Positions 14,949 to 22,399 of a DNA stretch of 64,000 nt are shown here, piece after piece. Both the position numbers and the translations under genes were made by a program. Every line of letters begins with the position of its first letter. Within the stretch, counting starts at the first letter, position 1. The notes beneath the pieces are model-generated. The model did not search any database. It was given only the letters and a program-made list of their open reading frames with translations, and was not told the origin of the DNA. The stretch spans positions 1 through 64,000 of the forward strand of contig JAKSID010000009.1 in NCBI GenBank assembly GCA_024399035.1. Reading direction: 5' to 3'. This DNA is from Fibrobacter sp. (lineage in GTDB: Bacteria > Fibrobacterota > Fibrobacteria > Fibrobacterales > Fibrobacteraceae).

Positions 14949-16481
14949 ATGCAATCCGGCGATCAAAATAAGATTCAAGAATTGGAGCTGCTCTACAAGA
15001 TCAGCTCCATTTTGAACCAGAGTCTGGACTTCGAGAACGTGGCTCATCCCATTCTTGAGGTGCTGGAGTCTACCATGGGTGTGCAGCATGCCACCCTTAC
15101 TTTGTATAATCGCCATACCGGCGAAATTTCCATTGAAATTGCAGAAGGTCTTTCCAGCCGCCAGGCCCGTAAGGGTCGCTATAAGGTGGGTGAAGGCGTC
15201 ACTGGCCGTGTGGTGGAAACTGGTAAGCCGGTCATCATTCCGTCTGTGGGTAAGGACCCTAACTTCCTTGACCGTACAGGTCGCGGCAAGGACGAGAACC
15301 GAGCCTTCCTTTGCGTTCCTGTGATTATGGAACATGAGGTCATTGGCGCCTTGAGTGCCGACGTTCAGAATCCTGTAGAAGATCAGCTTCCCGAGAAGTT
15401 GCGCCTTCTGGAAATTATCGCCCAGATGCTTGCCGCGGCTGTGAAATTGCGCCGTCAGGCTCGCGAAGAAAACGAAATCCTGAAAGCGGAAAACGAACGT
15501 TTGACCATGGAGCTTAAGGACCGCTTCCAGCCCGACAATATCATCGGTCGCTCTAGCGAAATGCAGCGTGTCTACGCCCAGATTGACCAGGTTTCCAAGA
15601 ACCCCCTTCCCGTACTGATCGTGGGGGAGGTGGGCACCGGCAAGGGCCTTGTGGCCGAAGCCATCCACTATCGTTCCGATCGAAATACTCATCCTTATAT
15701 CCGCGTTCATTGCGCTTCCATGCCAGAATCTGTGCTGGATCGCGAACTGTTCGGTAGCGAGCGTGGCGCCTTGGTGGGCGTCCTTACGGAGACCCCGGGC
15801 CGTGTGGAACAGGCCGATGGTGGAACGTTGTTCCTAGACGAAGTGGCAGAACTTTCTCCCAATCTTCAGGTGAAACTTTTGCGTCTTTTGCAGGACGGTG
15901 AAATGGAACGCGTCGGCGCTCGCTTTTCAAAGAAGGTGAATGTCCGCGTTATCGCGGCCACCACCAAGAACTTGCAGCAGATGGTGGCCGAGGGAACCTT
16001 CCGCGAAGACCTTTATTACCAGCTCCACATCTCGCCGATTTACGTTCCCGCATTGCATAACCGCAAGACGGATATCGTGCTTCTGGCGGACCACTTTGTG
16101 GAACATTATTGCCGCATCGTGGGCAAGAACGTGCGCCGTCTGGCTCGCACCACCATTAACATGCTCATGAGCTATCCCTGGCCCGGTAACGTCCGCGAAC
16201 TGGAAAATGCCATCGAGCGTGCGGTCCTCGTGACAGATGAAGACGTGATTTACCCGCATCACTTTCCCACAACGCTGCAGACGGCAGAAACTTCCGGCAC
16301 CCAGGTGTCCGGCAACCTGAAGCTGATGGTGGAAGCCTACGAACGAGATATTATCTGCGATGCCCTCAAGAGTTCCAAGGGCAAGATGGCCGCCGCCGCC
16401 CGCAGCCTCTCCACAACGCCTCGCATTCTCACGTATAAGATAAAGCAGCTGAATATCGACCTGAACGCCTTTACCCGCTAA
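14949..16481 (+). CDS. GAF-AAA+-Fis regulator, enhancer-binding-protein-like with degenerate sigma54 motif
   Basis: The 510-residue protein has the three-part layout of NtrC/FhlA-type activators: a GAF sensor domain (about 10-170), an AAA+ domain (about 200-430) and a Fis-type HTH (about 465-505, with AAARSLSTTPRILTYKIKQL). Key positions depart from working sigma54 activators. The Walker A is GEVGTGKG (226-233), keeping K232. The sigma54-contacting GAFTGA loop reads GALVGV (273-278). The second arginine finger of REDLYYR is glutamine (Q358). Walker B (LFLDE, about D297) is intact. It probably still binds DNA and a GAF ligand but may not drive sigma54 polymerase, similar in principle to TyrR (inference). 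Start ATG 14949 abuts the CTAACCA repeats. Confidence 0.88.
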   Translation: MQSGDQNKIQELELLYKISSILNQSLDFENVAHPILEVLESTMGVQHATLTLYNRHTGEISIEIAEGLSSRQARKGRYKVGEGVTGRVVETGKPVIIPSVGKDPNFLDRTGRGKDENRAFLCVPVIMEHEVIGALSADVQNPVEDQLPEKLRLLEIIAQMLAAAVKLRRQAREENEILKAENERLTMELKDRFQPDNIIGRSSEMQRVYAQIDQVSKNPLPVLIVGEVGTGKGLVAEAIHYRSDRNTHPYIRVHCASMPESVLDRELFGSERGALVGVLTETPGRVEQADGGTLFLDEVAELSPNLQVKLLRLLQDGEMERVGARFSKKVNVRVIAATTKNLQQMVAEGTFREDLYYQLHISPIYVPALHNRKTDIVLLADHFVEHYCRIVGKNVRRLARTTINMLMSYPWPGNVRELENAIERAVLVTDEDVIYPHHFPTTLQTAETSGTQVSGNLKLMVEAYERDIICDALKSSKGKMAAAARSLSTTPRILTYKIKQLNIDLNAFTR

Positions 16482-16501
16482 GGCTGCCTTCCCAAAATTG
16501 C

Positions 16502-16509
16502 TATCTTTG
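16502..16509 (+). promoter_or_regulatory. possible -7 element upstream of tyrS
   Basis: TATCTTTG matches the -7 consensus TAnnTTTG, but no TTTG lies 19-21 bp upstream. If used it would give tyrS a leader of about 105 nt containing the CTAACCA repeats. Confidence 0.3.
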
Positions 16510-16576
16510 ACCTTGAAAATGAAAATTCACTCCTTTTCCATGGGCTTTAGCTGATTGGTATCGTTAGCAGTTTCAG

Positions 16577-16612
16577 ACCACTAACTACTAATCACTAACC
16601 ACTAACCACTGA
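16577..16612. repeat. second CTAACCA-type repeat array, before tyrS
   Basis: CAGACCACTAACTACTAATC is followed by ACTAACCACTAACCACTGAG; the ACTAACC unit recurs with variants. It is the same family as the array at 14884 and again ends 8 nt before a start codon. Confidence 0.65.
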
Positions 16613-16619
16613 GAAAATT

Positions 16620-17837
16620 ATGCAATTCCGTCCTGTTAAAGAACAGCTTGATATTTTGATGCGCGGCGTGATCGATATCGTCCCGCAGGATGAACTCGAA
16701 AAGAAACTCCAGAAGTCTTACGAGACTGGCGTTCCCCTCCGTATTAAGATGGGCGTGGACCCCACCGCACCGGACGTTCATTTCGGCCATACCGTCGTGA
16801 TGCGCAAGCTCCGTCAATTCCAGGACCTGGGCCATACCGTTGTTCTTATCGTCGGTGACTACACCGCACAGATTGGTGACCCCAGCGGCCGTAACAAGGC
16901 CCGTCCTCGTTTGACTCACGAACAGGTTCTGGAAAACGCAAAGGAATACCAGGAACAGTTCTTCAAGGTTGTCCGTCGCGACCAGGTGGAAATCCACTAC
17001 AATGGCGAATGGTTTTCCAAGCTGGACTTCAGCAAGGTGACCGAACTCATGGGCCAGTTCACTGTGGCTCAGATGCTTGAACGCGAAGACTTCCACAACC
17101 GCTATACCGCCAACACTCCCATTAGCCTCCACGAATTCATGTACCCCATGATGCAGGGCTACGATTCCGTGGCTATCAAGTCCGACGTGGAACTTGGCGG
17201 TACCGACCAGAAGTTCAACGTACTTCGCGGTCGCGACCTTCAGATTTTCGAAGGCATGGAACCCCAGATCGGTCTCTTCATGCCCATCCTCCTGGGTACC
17301 GACGGCAAGGTCAAGATGTCCAAGTCCATCGGTAACTACGTGGGCCTCAACGAAGCCCCGGACGTGATGTACCACAAGATCTACAGCCTGGCTGACAGCA
17401 TCGTTGAAAACTGGTTCGAACTCTTGACCGAAATCCCCATGGAAGAAATCAAGCAGATGATGGCAGACGTTGCTTCCGGCAAGATGAATCCCAACGAAGC
17501 AAAGCATCGCCTGGCAATGGACATCGTCACTCAGTACTATGGCGCAGAAGCTGCAGAAGCTGCTGCTGCTCACGAAAAGGAAGTCCACAGCGGTAACGCA
17601 ATCCCCAGCGACGCTGCAGAATGCTCTGTTGCCGCCGGTTCCTACGGTGCTCTCGACCTCCTGGTGGAAGTCAAGGCTTTCGCTTCCAAGGGTGAAGCCC
17701 GCCGCATGGTCCAGAACGGTGGTGTCAAGATCGGTGGCGAAAAGCTTGCTGATTCCCAGGCCCAGATTGAAATCAAGGGCGGTGACCAGCTGGTCATCCA
17801 GGTGGGTAAGCGCAAGTTCTACAAGGTGAACTTCTAG
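16620..17837 (+). CDS. tyrS: tyrosyl-tRNA synthetase
   Basis: Class I aminoacyl-tRNA synthetase that charges tRNA-Tyr. The 405-residue protein has the HIGH-type motif HFGH (54-57), the GDYTAQIGDPSGRNKARP loop, a KMSKS motif at 232-236, and a C-terminal S4 RNA-binding domain (about 340-405) with GEARRMVQNGGVKI. The sequence resembles the TyrZ subtype of bacterial TyrRS rather than the E. coli subtype. A PfkB kinase gene follows after 25 bp. Confidence 0.95.
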   Translation: MQFRPVKEQLDILMRGVIDIVPQDELEKKLQKSYETGVPLRIKMGVDPTAPDVHFGHTVVMRKLRQFQDLGHTVVLIVGDYTAQIGDPSGRNKARPRLTHEQVLENAKEYQEQFFKVVRRDQVEIHYNGEWFSKLDFSKVTELMGQFTVAQMLEREDFHNRYTANTPISLHEFMYPMMQGYDSVAIKSDVELGGTDQKFNVLRGRDLQIFEGMEPQIGLFMPILLGTDGKVKMSKSIGNYVGLNEAPDVMYHKIYSLADSIVENWFELLTEIPMEEIKQMMADVASGKMNPNEAKHRLAMDIVTQYYGAEAAEAAAAHEKEVHSGNAIPSDAAECSVAAGSYGALDLLVEVKAFASKGEARRMVQNGGVKIGGEKLADSQAQIEIKGGDQLVIQVGKRKFYKVNF

Positions 17838-17862
17838 TAATAGAAAAGGGTTGGGTTTTTCT

Positions 17863-18819
17863 ATGGCTCAAGAAATTCTTATTCTCGGTCTTAATCCTGC
17901 TTGGCAGCGCTTGTTCTTCTTGGACAAGTTCACTCCGGGTGAGGTCCACCGCATTAGCAAGGTGGAATCCTACGCTTCCGGCAAGGGCATTAACTGCGGC
18001 CGCGTGCTTCAGCTTTTGGGCGGTTCGCCCTTGCTGATGCATTTCTTGGGCTCCGAACATGGCTCCCGAATCTTTGACGAACTGTCTGCCTGCGGTATCC
18101 AGCAGGCTCCGGTGTGGATCAAGGAACCCACCCGAATTTGCACCACCATCGTCAGCGATGGCGAGTCCACGGAATTGATCGAACCTTCTCCGCTTCTTTC
18201 CGAAGTGGAAAACGAGGATTTCATCCAGACTTTGAACGAGTACTGGAACTCTACCCAGAGCGTTGCCCTTTGCGGATCTTTCCCCAAGGGCTTTAACGTA
18301 GACCTGATTAACAGCCTTGACTTTACGGGCAAGAAGGTCTTTATCGACGCCATCGAGGGCATCGACACCTGGCTTGAAAAGGGTGTGGAACTTTTGAAGA
18401 TCAATATGCAGGAATACTGCACTCTGTGCGAACGTTTGGGCATTCCTCTGGTGATGTCCAGTCCTCAGTTCTGGAAGATGTCCGCAACTGCAGTTCTGGA
18501 ACGCCTGCCCATCAAGAACTTGGTGGTGACCGATGAAGACGCTCCTGTCCGTGCGTTCCGCCTGGTCGAAAAGAAGTTCCAGGGTATCCAGATCCAGCCG
18601 CCCACCATTCAGATGAAGAATGATATTGGCGCCGGTGACTCCTTCTTTGCTGGTTGGCTCTTGGCCGACTCTCAGGGTTTCTCCTTTGAAGACCGCCTTA
18701 AGAAGGCTACTGCTGTGGCTGTGGCCCGTTGCGAAGTGGAACGCCCCTGGAATCTTAAGTTGGACCGCGTAGGCGAGCTGGAAATGGCTCTTGCCGATGC
18801 TATCGAACGACTGGAGTAA
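17863..18819 (+). CDS. PfkB-family sugar-phosphate kinase (1-phosphofructokinase/tagatose-6-P kinase type)
   Basis: A 318-residue ribokinase-superfamily enzyme. The N-terminus ILGLNPAWQRLFFLD with SGKGINCGRVLQLLGG is of the 1-phosphofructokinase/tagatose-6-phosphate kinase (FruK/LacC) subgroup rather than ribokinase. The C-terminal anion-hole motif NDIGAGDSFFAGWLL carries the catalytic aspartate. AAAAGGG (17843-17849) lies 13 nt before ATG 17863; an in-frame TTG at 17851 is too close to it. Substrate is not defined by the sequence and there is no PTS gene nearby. It is followed by mqnB after 6 bp. Confidence 0.85.
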   Translation: MAQEILILGLNPAWQRLFFLDKFTPGEVHRISKVESYASGKGINCGRVLQLLGGSPLLMHFLGSEHGSRIFDELSACGIQQAPVWIKEPTRICTTIVSDGESTELIEPSPLLSEVENEDFIQTLNEYWNSTQSVALCGSFPKGFNVDLINSLDFTGKKVFIDAIEGIDTWLEKGVELLKINMQEYCTLCERLGIPLVMSSPQFWKMSATAVLERLPIKNLVVTDEDAPVRAFRLVEKKFQGIQIQPPTIQMKNDIGAGDSFFAGWLLADSQGFSFEDRLKKATAVAVARCEVERPWNLKLDRVGELEMALADAIERLE

Positions 18820-18825
18820 TTCTCC

Positions 18826-19503
18826 ATGACGTTGTTTGCTTTTGCGTCAACGTTGGAATTTACCAGGATGTTCCCGGGCTTGATTCCGCCCGATTCCGAA
18901 ATTAGTCAAGTTACAGACAAAGTAATTCCTCTTGCCGTAAACGGCGAGGTTATTGGCAGTGCGGCTATCCTTGGGGTAGGACTGCTTGAATTTGCAACAA
19001 ATCTTTCCCGCTTGCTGAGCCGTAAAGACGAGTTGTGTATTACCGATGTCATTCTGGTAGGTATCTGCGGCGCCTACAAGAACCGCGGCCTTTCTGTGGG
19101 CGATGTGGTCCGTGTGGATTCCGAGATTGTGGGCGACTTGGGCGTTCAGGAACGAGACGGTAGCTTTGTTGCCTGGTCCCGCATCGGTGGCGGCGACATC
19201 GTCCAGTACGAGTCCGCTTCCCTGGATAAGGCTCCCCGTTGGGTCGCCGAACTTCGGGGCGCCTCCGGCCTCTCCGTCAACTGCTGTGCCGGTACAGACC
19301 AGCTGGCTGAATCCCGCGCCCTCCTTTTTGACTGCGACGTGGAATCCATGGAGGGCGCGGCCTGCTTCTCCGTATGCAAGGCCTTTAACGTGCCCGCCTT
19401 CGAAATCCGCGCCGTCAGCAACCTGGTCGGCAATCGTGACAAGTCCTCCTGGCGCATTCCCGAGGCGCTTGCCGCCTTGCGCAACTGCATTTTTTCCGCC
19501 TAG
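18826..19503 (+). CDS. mqnB: futalosine hydrolase
   Basis: Nucleosidase of the MTAN/PNP fold that removes hypoxanthine from futalosine to give dehypoxanthine futalosine, in the futalosine route to menaquinone. The 225-residue product has the LGVGLLEFATNL motif, the VGICGAYKNRGLSVGDVV strand-turn, the nucleoside-binding DVESMEGAA and EIRAVSNLVGNRDKSSWRI, a signature of MqnB against other nucleosidases. mqnD lies 61 bp downstream, which supports the assignment. The GGAG ribosome site (18813-18816) can pair with CTCC (18822-18825) next to the ATG, forming a small hairpin. Confidence 0.9.
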   Translation: MTLFAFASTLEFTRMFPGLIPPDSEISQVTDKVIPLAVNGEVIGSAAILGVGLLEFATNLSRLLSRKDELCITDVILVGICGAYKNRGLSVGDVVRVDSEIVGDLGVQERDGSFVAWSRIGGGDIVQYESASLDKAPRWVAELRGASGLSVNCCAGTDQLAESRALLFDCDVESMEGAACFSVCKAFNVPAFEIRAVSNLVGNRDKSSWRIPEALAALRNCIFSA

Positions 19504-19552
19504 TCGCTGTCCCTCGTAGCCGGTCGCTTTCCTCCAGCTGCCCTCTTTATAC

Positions 19553-19558
19553 TACATT
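19553..19558 (-). other. no feature on this strand; see plus-strand box of mqnD
   Basis: The minus strand holds nothing here that I can support. The plus-strand hexamer TACATT at this position is the proposed -10-like box of mqnD and is described with that gene. Confidence 0.05.
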
Positions 19559-19564
19559 CACGTT

Positions 19565-20359
19565 ATGCGTTTATCACTTGGAATTTCCACGTGTCCTAAC
19601 GACACGTTCATTTACGAGGCCCTGGTCATGGGCCTCAAGGATTCCCCCTTTGAATGGGACGTTCATTTTGCCGATGTGCAGACTTTGAACGAATGGATCA
19701 TGGCTGGCAAGCTGGATGTGGCAAAAGTCAGTGCCCAGGTTTACCCCAAGATCGAAAAGGAATACCGCTGCCTGGGTTGCGGTGGTGCCATCGGTTACGG
19801 CTGTGGCCCCTTGCTGCTTTCCTCCAGCTCTGATTCCTTTGACGACCAGTCTCCCACGGTGCTGCCCGGTGCCAATACCACGGCCGCCCTGCTGTTCAAG
19901 TTCTGGTACCAGAAAAAGTTCGGGACCAAGCCTGGCTTGCAGTTCGCTCTTTTCAACGAAGTGTACGAGGGCCTGCTTTCCAAAAAGTTCGTCCAGGGTG
20001 TAACCATCCACGAGCACCGCTTTACCTGGAAACGTGATGGGCTTCACATGTTGCAAGACCTTGGCGCATTCTGGGAGCAAGAAACAGGCACGCCCATTCC
20101 TCTGGGTATTTCCGTTGCCCGCCGCACGCTGGGTGATGAAACCATTTCCAAGGTCGAAACTGAAATTCGCAACAGCTTAAGGATTGCCCGCAGTCGCCCT
20201 AACCTCATTACGCCTTTCATTGACGAAAAAGCCCAAATTGAGGATAAAAAGGTGATGGAAGCCCACATTAATATGTTTGTGAACGATTTTTCCGAAAACG
20301 TGGGGGAGAGGGGCAAGGCCGCCCTGGAGAATCTGTGGCGGTTATCACATTGTGAATAA
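19565..20359 (+). CDS. mqnD: 1,4-dihydroxy-6-naphthoate synthase
   Basis: Converts cyclic dehypoxanthine futalosine to 1,4-dihydroxy-6-naphthoate in menaquinone synthesis. The 264-residue protein has the periplasmic-binding-protein-like fold of MqnD, with the N-terminal STCPNDTFIYEALV, the DVQTLNEW segment, GCGGAIGYGCGPLL and the catalytic-region HEHRFTW. Length is typical. No Shine-Dalgarno precedes ATG 19565; TACATT at 19553-19558 ends 6 nt before it, which predicts a leaderless transcript independent of mqnB. mqnA and mqnC are not in the window. Confidence 0.93.
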   Translation: MRLSLGISTCPNDTFIYEALVMGLKDSPFEWDVHFADVQTLNEWIMAGKLDVAKVSAQVYPKIEKEYRCLGCGGAIGYGCGPLLLSSSSDSFDDQSPTVLPGANTTAALLFKFWYQKKFGTKPGLQFALFNEVYEGLLSKKFVQGVTIHEHRFTWKRDGLHMLQDLGAFWEQETGTPIPLGISVARRTLGDETISKVETEIRNSLRIARSRPNLITPFIDEKAQIEDKKVMEAHINMFVNDFSENVGERGKAALENLWRLSHCE

Positions 20360-20483
20360 GTTGTTGAAAAGACCAAAATTATTGTAATATTATTGAAATG
20401 TAAACGTTGTTTTACAAAATGGCGAATTTTTTCAAAAAACTTTATTTATTTTCCTTACTGCATATTTTAAACGGAGTTTACTT

Positions 20484-20684
20484 ATGAGCTTAGTGAACGA
20501 TTTGGATCAGGAAGTCGAAAATTTCAAGCGCGAATACGACAAGTTCTCTCGCGGCAACAAGTCTGCCGGAACTCGTGCTCGCAAGATCCTGCAGGACATC
20601 AAGAAGACCTGCCAGGAAATTCGTGTGTCTATCCAGGGAGCCAAGAAAGAGGACGATAAGGCCGAACCGGCCTCCGCGGAATAA
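20484..20684 (+). CDS. histone H1-like (Hc1-type) nucleoid protein
   Basis: A 66-residue basic protein resembling the small histone H1-like proteins of Chlamydia and Bacteroidetes. The diagnostic stretch is GNKSAGTRARKILQDIKK, followed by a helical lysine-rich segment and an acidic Ala/Glu tail. Such proteins bind and condense DNA. AACGGAG precedes ATG 20484. The 120-bp upstream region is very AT-rich, as expected for a strongly expressed small gene, though no clear -33/-7 pair was found. Confidence 0.8.
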   Translation: MSLVNDLDQEVENFKREYDKFSRGNKSAGTRARKILQDIKKTCQEIRVSIQGAKKEDDKAEPASAE

Positions 20685-20871
20685 CCTGCGGTTACCTTTG
20701 ACACTGCTTTAATCACAACATTTTTTACATGATTTTCGCCCAATTTTGCGAAAATCGTTTGACTAAAGCCGTTTTTGAAGGTATATTCCCATTTGGATTT
20801 TATGTTGACCCCCCTGGGCGACTATAAGTTTATGAATTTAAAGTGTTCTATGATTGGAGAAACGTAGCAGT

Positions 20872-22389
20872 ATGACCCTAAAGAAACTGGTCTTAATTAC
20901 GGCCGGGGCAATGCTTCTTACCGGAACCGCCATGGCAAAGAATATGTCTGTGCCTGGTGATTACAGCAAGATCGCTGATGCTCTCGGTATGGCCGACGCT
21001 GGCGATACCATCTTCGTTAAGCGCGGTACTTACAACGAAAACATTACCCTCATCATGGGCGTTGTGCTTAAGGGTGAAGATCCTCTCACAACTATCATCG
21101 ATGGTGGCCGCCGCGGTCCTACCGTTATGGGTACTTCTGGCGCAGAAATGTCCCACTTCACCATTCGTAATGGTCTTGAAGGTATCCTTTGCGAAAACGC
21201 AGCACCGTACATCCATCACTGCTACGTGATGGACAACCATGCAACTGGTATCGGCGCCTTCATTTCTCTGCCTCACCTCCGTAACAACGTGGTGTACGGC
21301 AACCGCTGGTCCGGCATCCTCGCTTGGGGTGCTAAGTCCCTCGACGCTTACATCGAACAGAACGTTGTGCTCCGTAACGGCTACTCCGGTCTTGCTCTTA
21401 AGGGCCCGACCAACGTTATCGCCCGTAACAACATCTTCATGGAAAACCACTACTACGGTGTGTTTGCTGACCCGGCTGCCGGTCAGACGAAGGTGGAATA
21501 CAACAACATCTACAAGAACTACTATCCGTTCAACCAGTTCATCAAGGTGAACCGCACTAACGTTTCCTTGGATCCGAAGTTCATGAATCCTTCGCTCTCC
21601 AAGCCGAACTTCTACTGCCAGTCCACCTCTCCGATGCTGAAGCGCGGTAAGGGCAAGCTGGACATCGGTCTGACTGCTGCCGAACTGGTGAAGGAAGAAG
21701 AAGCTGTTGAAGAAACTCGTAATCCGGATACCGATGGCGATGGCCTCTGCGATCCGTGGGTTTCCGAAGAAGGCTTCTCCGACAAGTATGCTTCTGTCTG
21801 CACCGGCCTCGACAACTGCCCCGAAGAAGCTGAAGACTTCGACGGCTTCCAGGACGACGATGGCTGCCCGGATCCGGATAATGACCGTGACGGTCTCTGC
21901 GATCCTTGGGTAGAAGCTAAGGGTATGCTCTCCAACTTTGCTCACATCTGTAAGGGTGTTGACCTCTGCCCGGAACAGGCAGAAACTCAGAACGAATACA
22001 AGGACGACGATGGCTGCCCGGATGAAGTTCCTCAGCCGCCTAAGAAGAAGTTCGTTCTCGAAGGTGTTAACTTTGAATCTGGTAAGGCAACAATTACTCC
22101 GGACTCCTACATCTCCCTCATGAAGGTGGTGGACATCATGGAAGCCTTCACCGACGCTACCTTCAAGATTGTTGGCCATACCGACAACGTTGGTAACCAA
22201 GCTAAGAACAAGCAACTTTCCGCTGACCGCGCTGCTGCAGTGAAGAACTTCCTCGTTGAAAAGGGTATTGACGAAAGCAGAATTGTCACTGACGGTATGG
22301 GTGATACCCAGCCGGTTGCTTCCAACAAAACCGCAGAAGGTCGTGCTCAGAACCGTCGAATCGAGTTCATCCGCACGGATATGAATTAA
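20872..22389 (+). CDS. outer-membrane protein: beta-helix, calcium-type repeats and OmpA domain
   Basis: A 505-residue exported protein with an unusual domain order. After a signal peptide (about 1-22) comes a right-handed beta-helix region (about 25-245), opening with VPGDYSKIADAL and GDTIFVKRGTYNENI as in pectate-lyase-like/NosD-type folds. Two thrombospondin-type-3-like repeats follow (about 285-380; D-x-DGDGLCDPW and DDDGCPD motifs). A C-terminal OmpA domain (about 393-505, with GHTDNVGN and LSADRAAAVKNFL) would grip peptidoglycan. ATG 20872 is chosen because GGAGA lies just upstream inside the longer TTG frame. It is the first gene of a block reaching 31713 and is 10 bp from the next gene. 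Role inferred: a peptidoglycan-anchored surface or periplasmic scaffold. Confidence 0.82.
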   Translation: MTLKKLVLITAGAMLLTGTAMAKNMSVPGDYSKIADALGMADAGDTIFVKRGTYNENITLIMGVVLKGEDPLTTIIDGGRRGPTVMGTSGAEMSHFTIRNGLEGILCENAAPYIHHCYVMDNHATGIGAFISLPHLRNNVVYGNRWSGILAWGAKSLDAYIEQNVVLRNGYSGLALKGPTNVIARNNIFMENHYYGVFADPAAGQTKVEYNNIYKNYYPFNQFIKVNRTNVSLDPKFMNPSLSKPNFYCQSTSPMLKRGKGKLDIGLTAAELVKEEEAVEETRNPDTDGDGLCDPWVSEEGFSDKYASVCTGLDNCPEEAEDFDGFQDDDGCPDPDNDRDGLCDPWVEAKGMLSNFAHICKGVDLCPEQAETQNEYKDDDGCPDEVPQPPKKKFVLEGVNFESGKATITPDSYISLMKVVDIMEAFTDATFKIVGHTDNVGNQAKNKQLSADRAAAVKNFLVEKGIDESRIVTDGMGDTQPVASNKTAEGRAQNRRIEFIRTDMN

Positions 22390-22399
22390 GGAGTAAGTG

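Noticed and set aside
19553..19558. A minus-strand feature opposite the mqnD box
   Set aside because: Nothing on that strand can be supported; the low-confidence entry in the feature list only points to the plus-strand box.
20792..20832. Promoter of the OmpA/beta-helix gene from TTTG (20792) and TAAGTTTA (20825)
   Set aside because: The spacer is 29 bp, too far from 19-21, and other combinations in the region fit worse, so no promoter is called.
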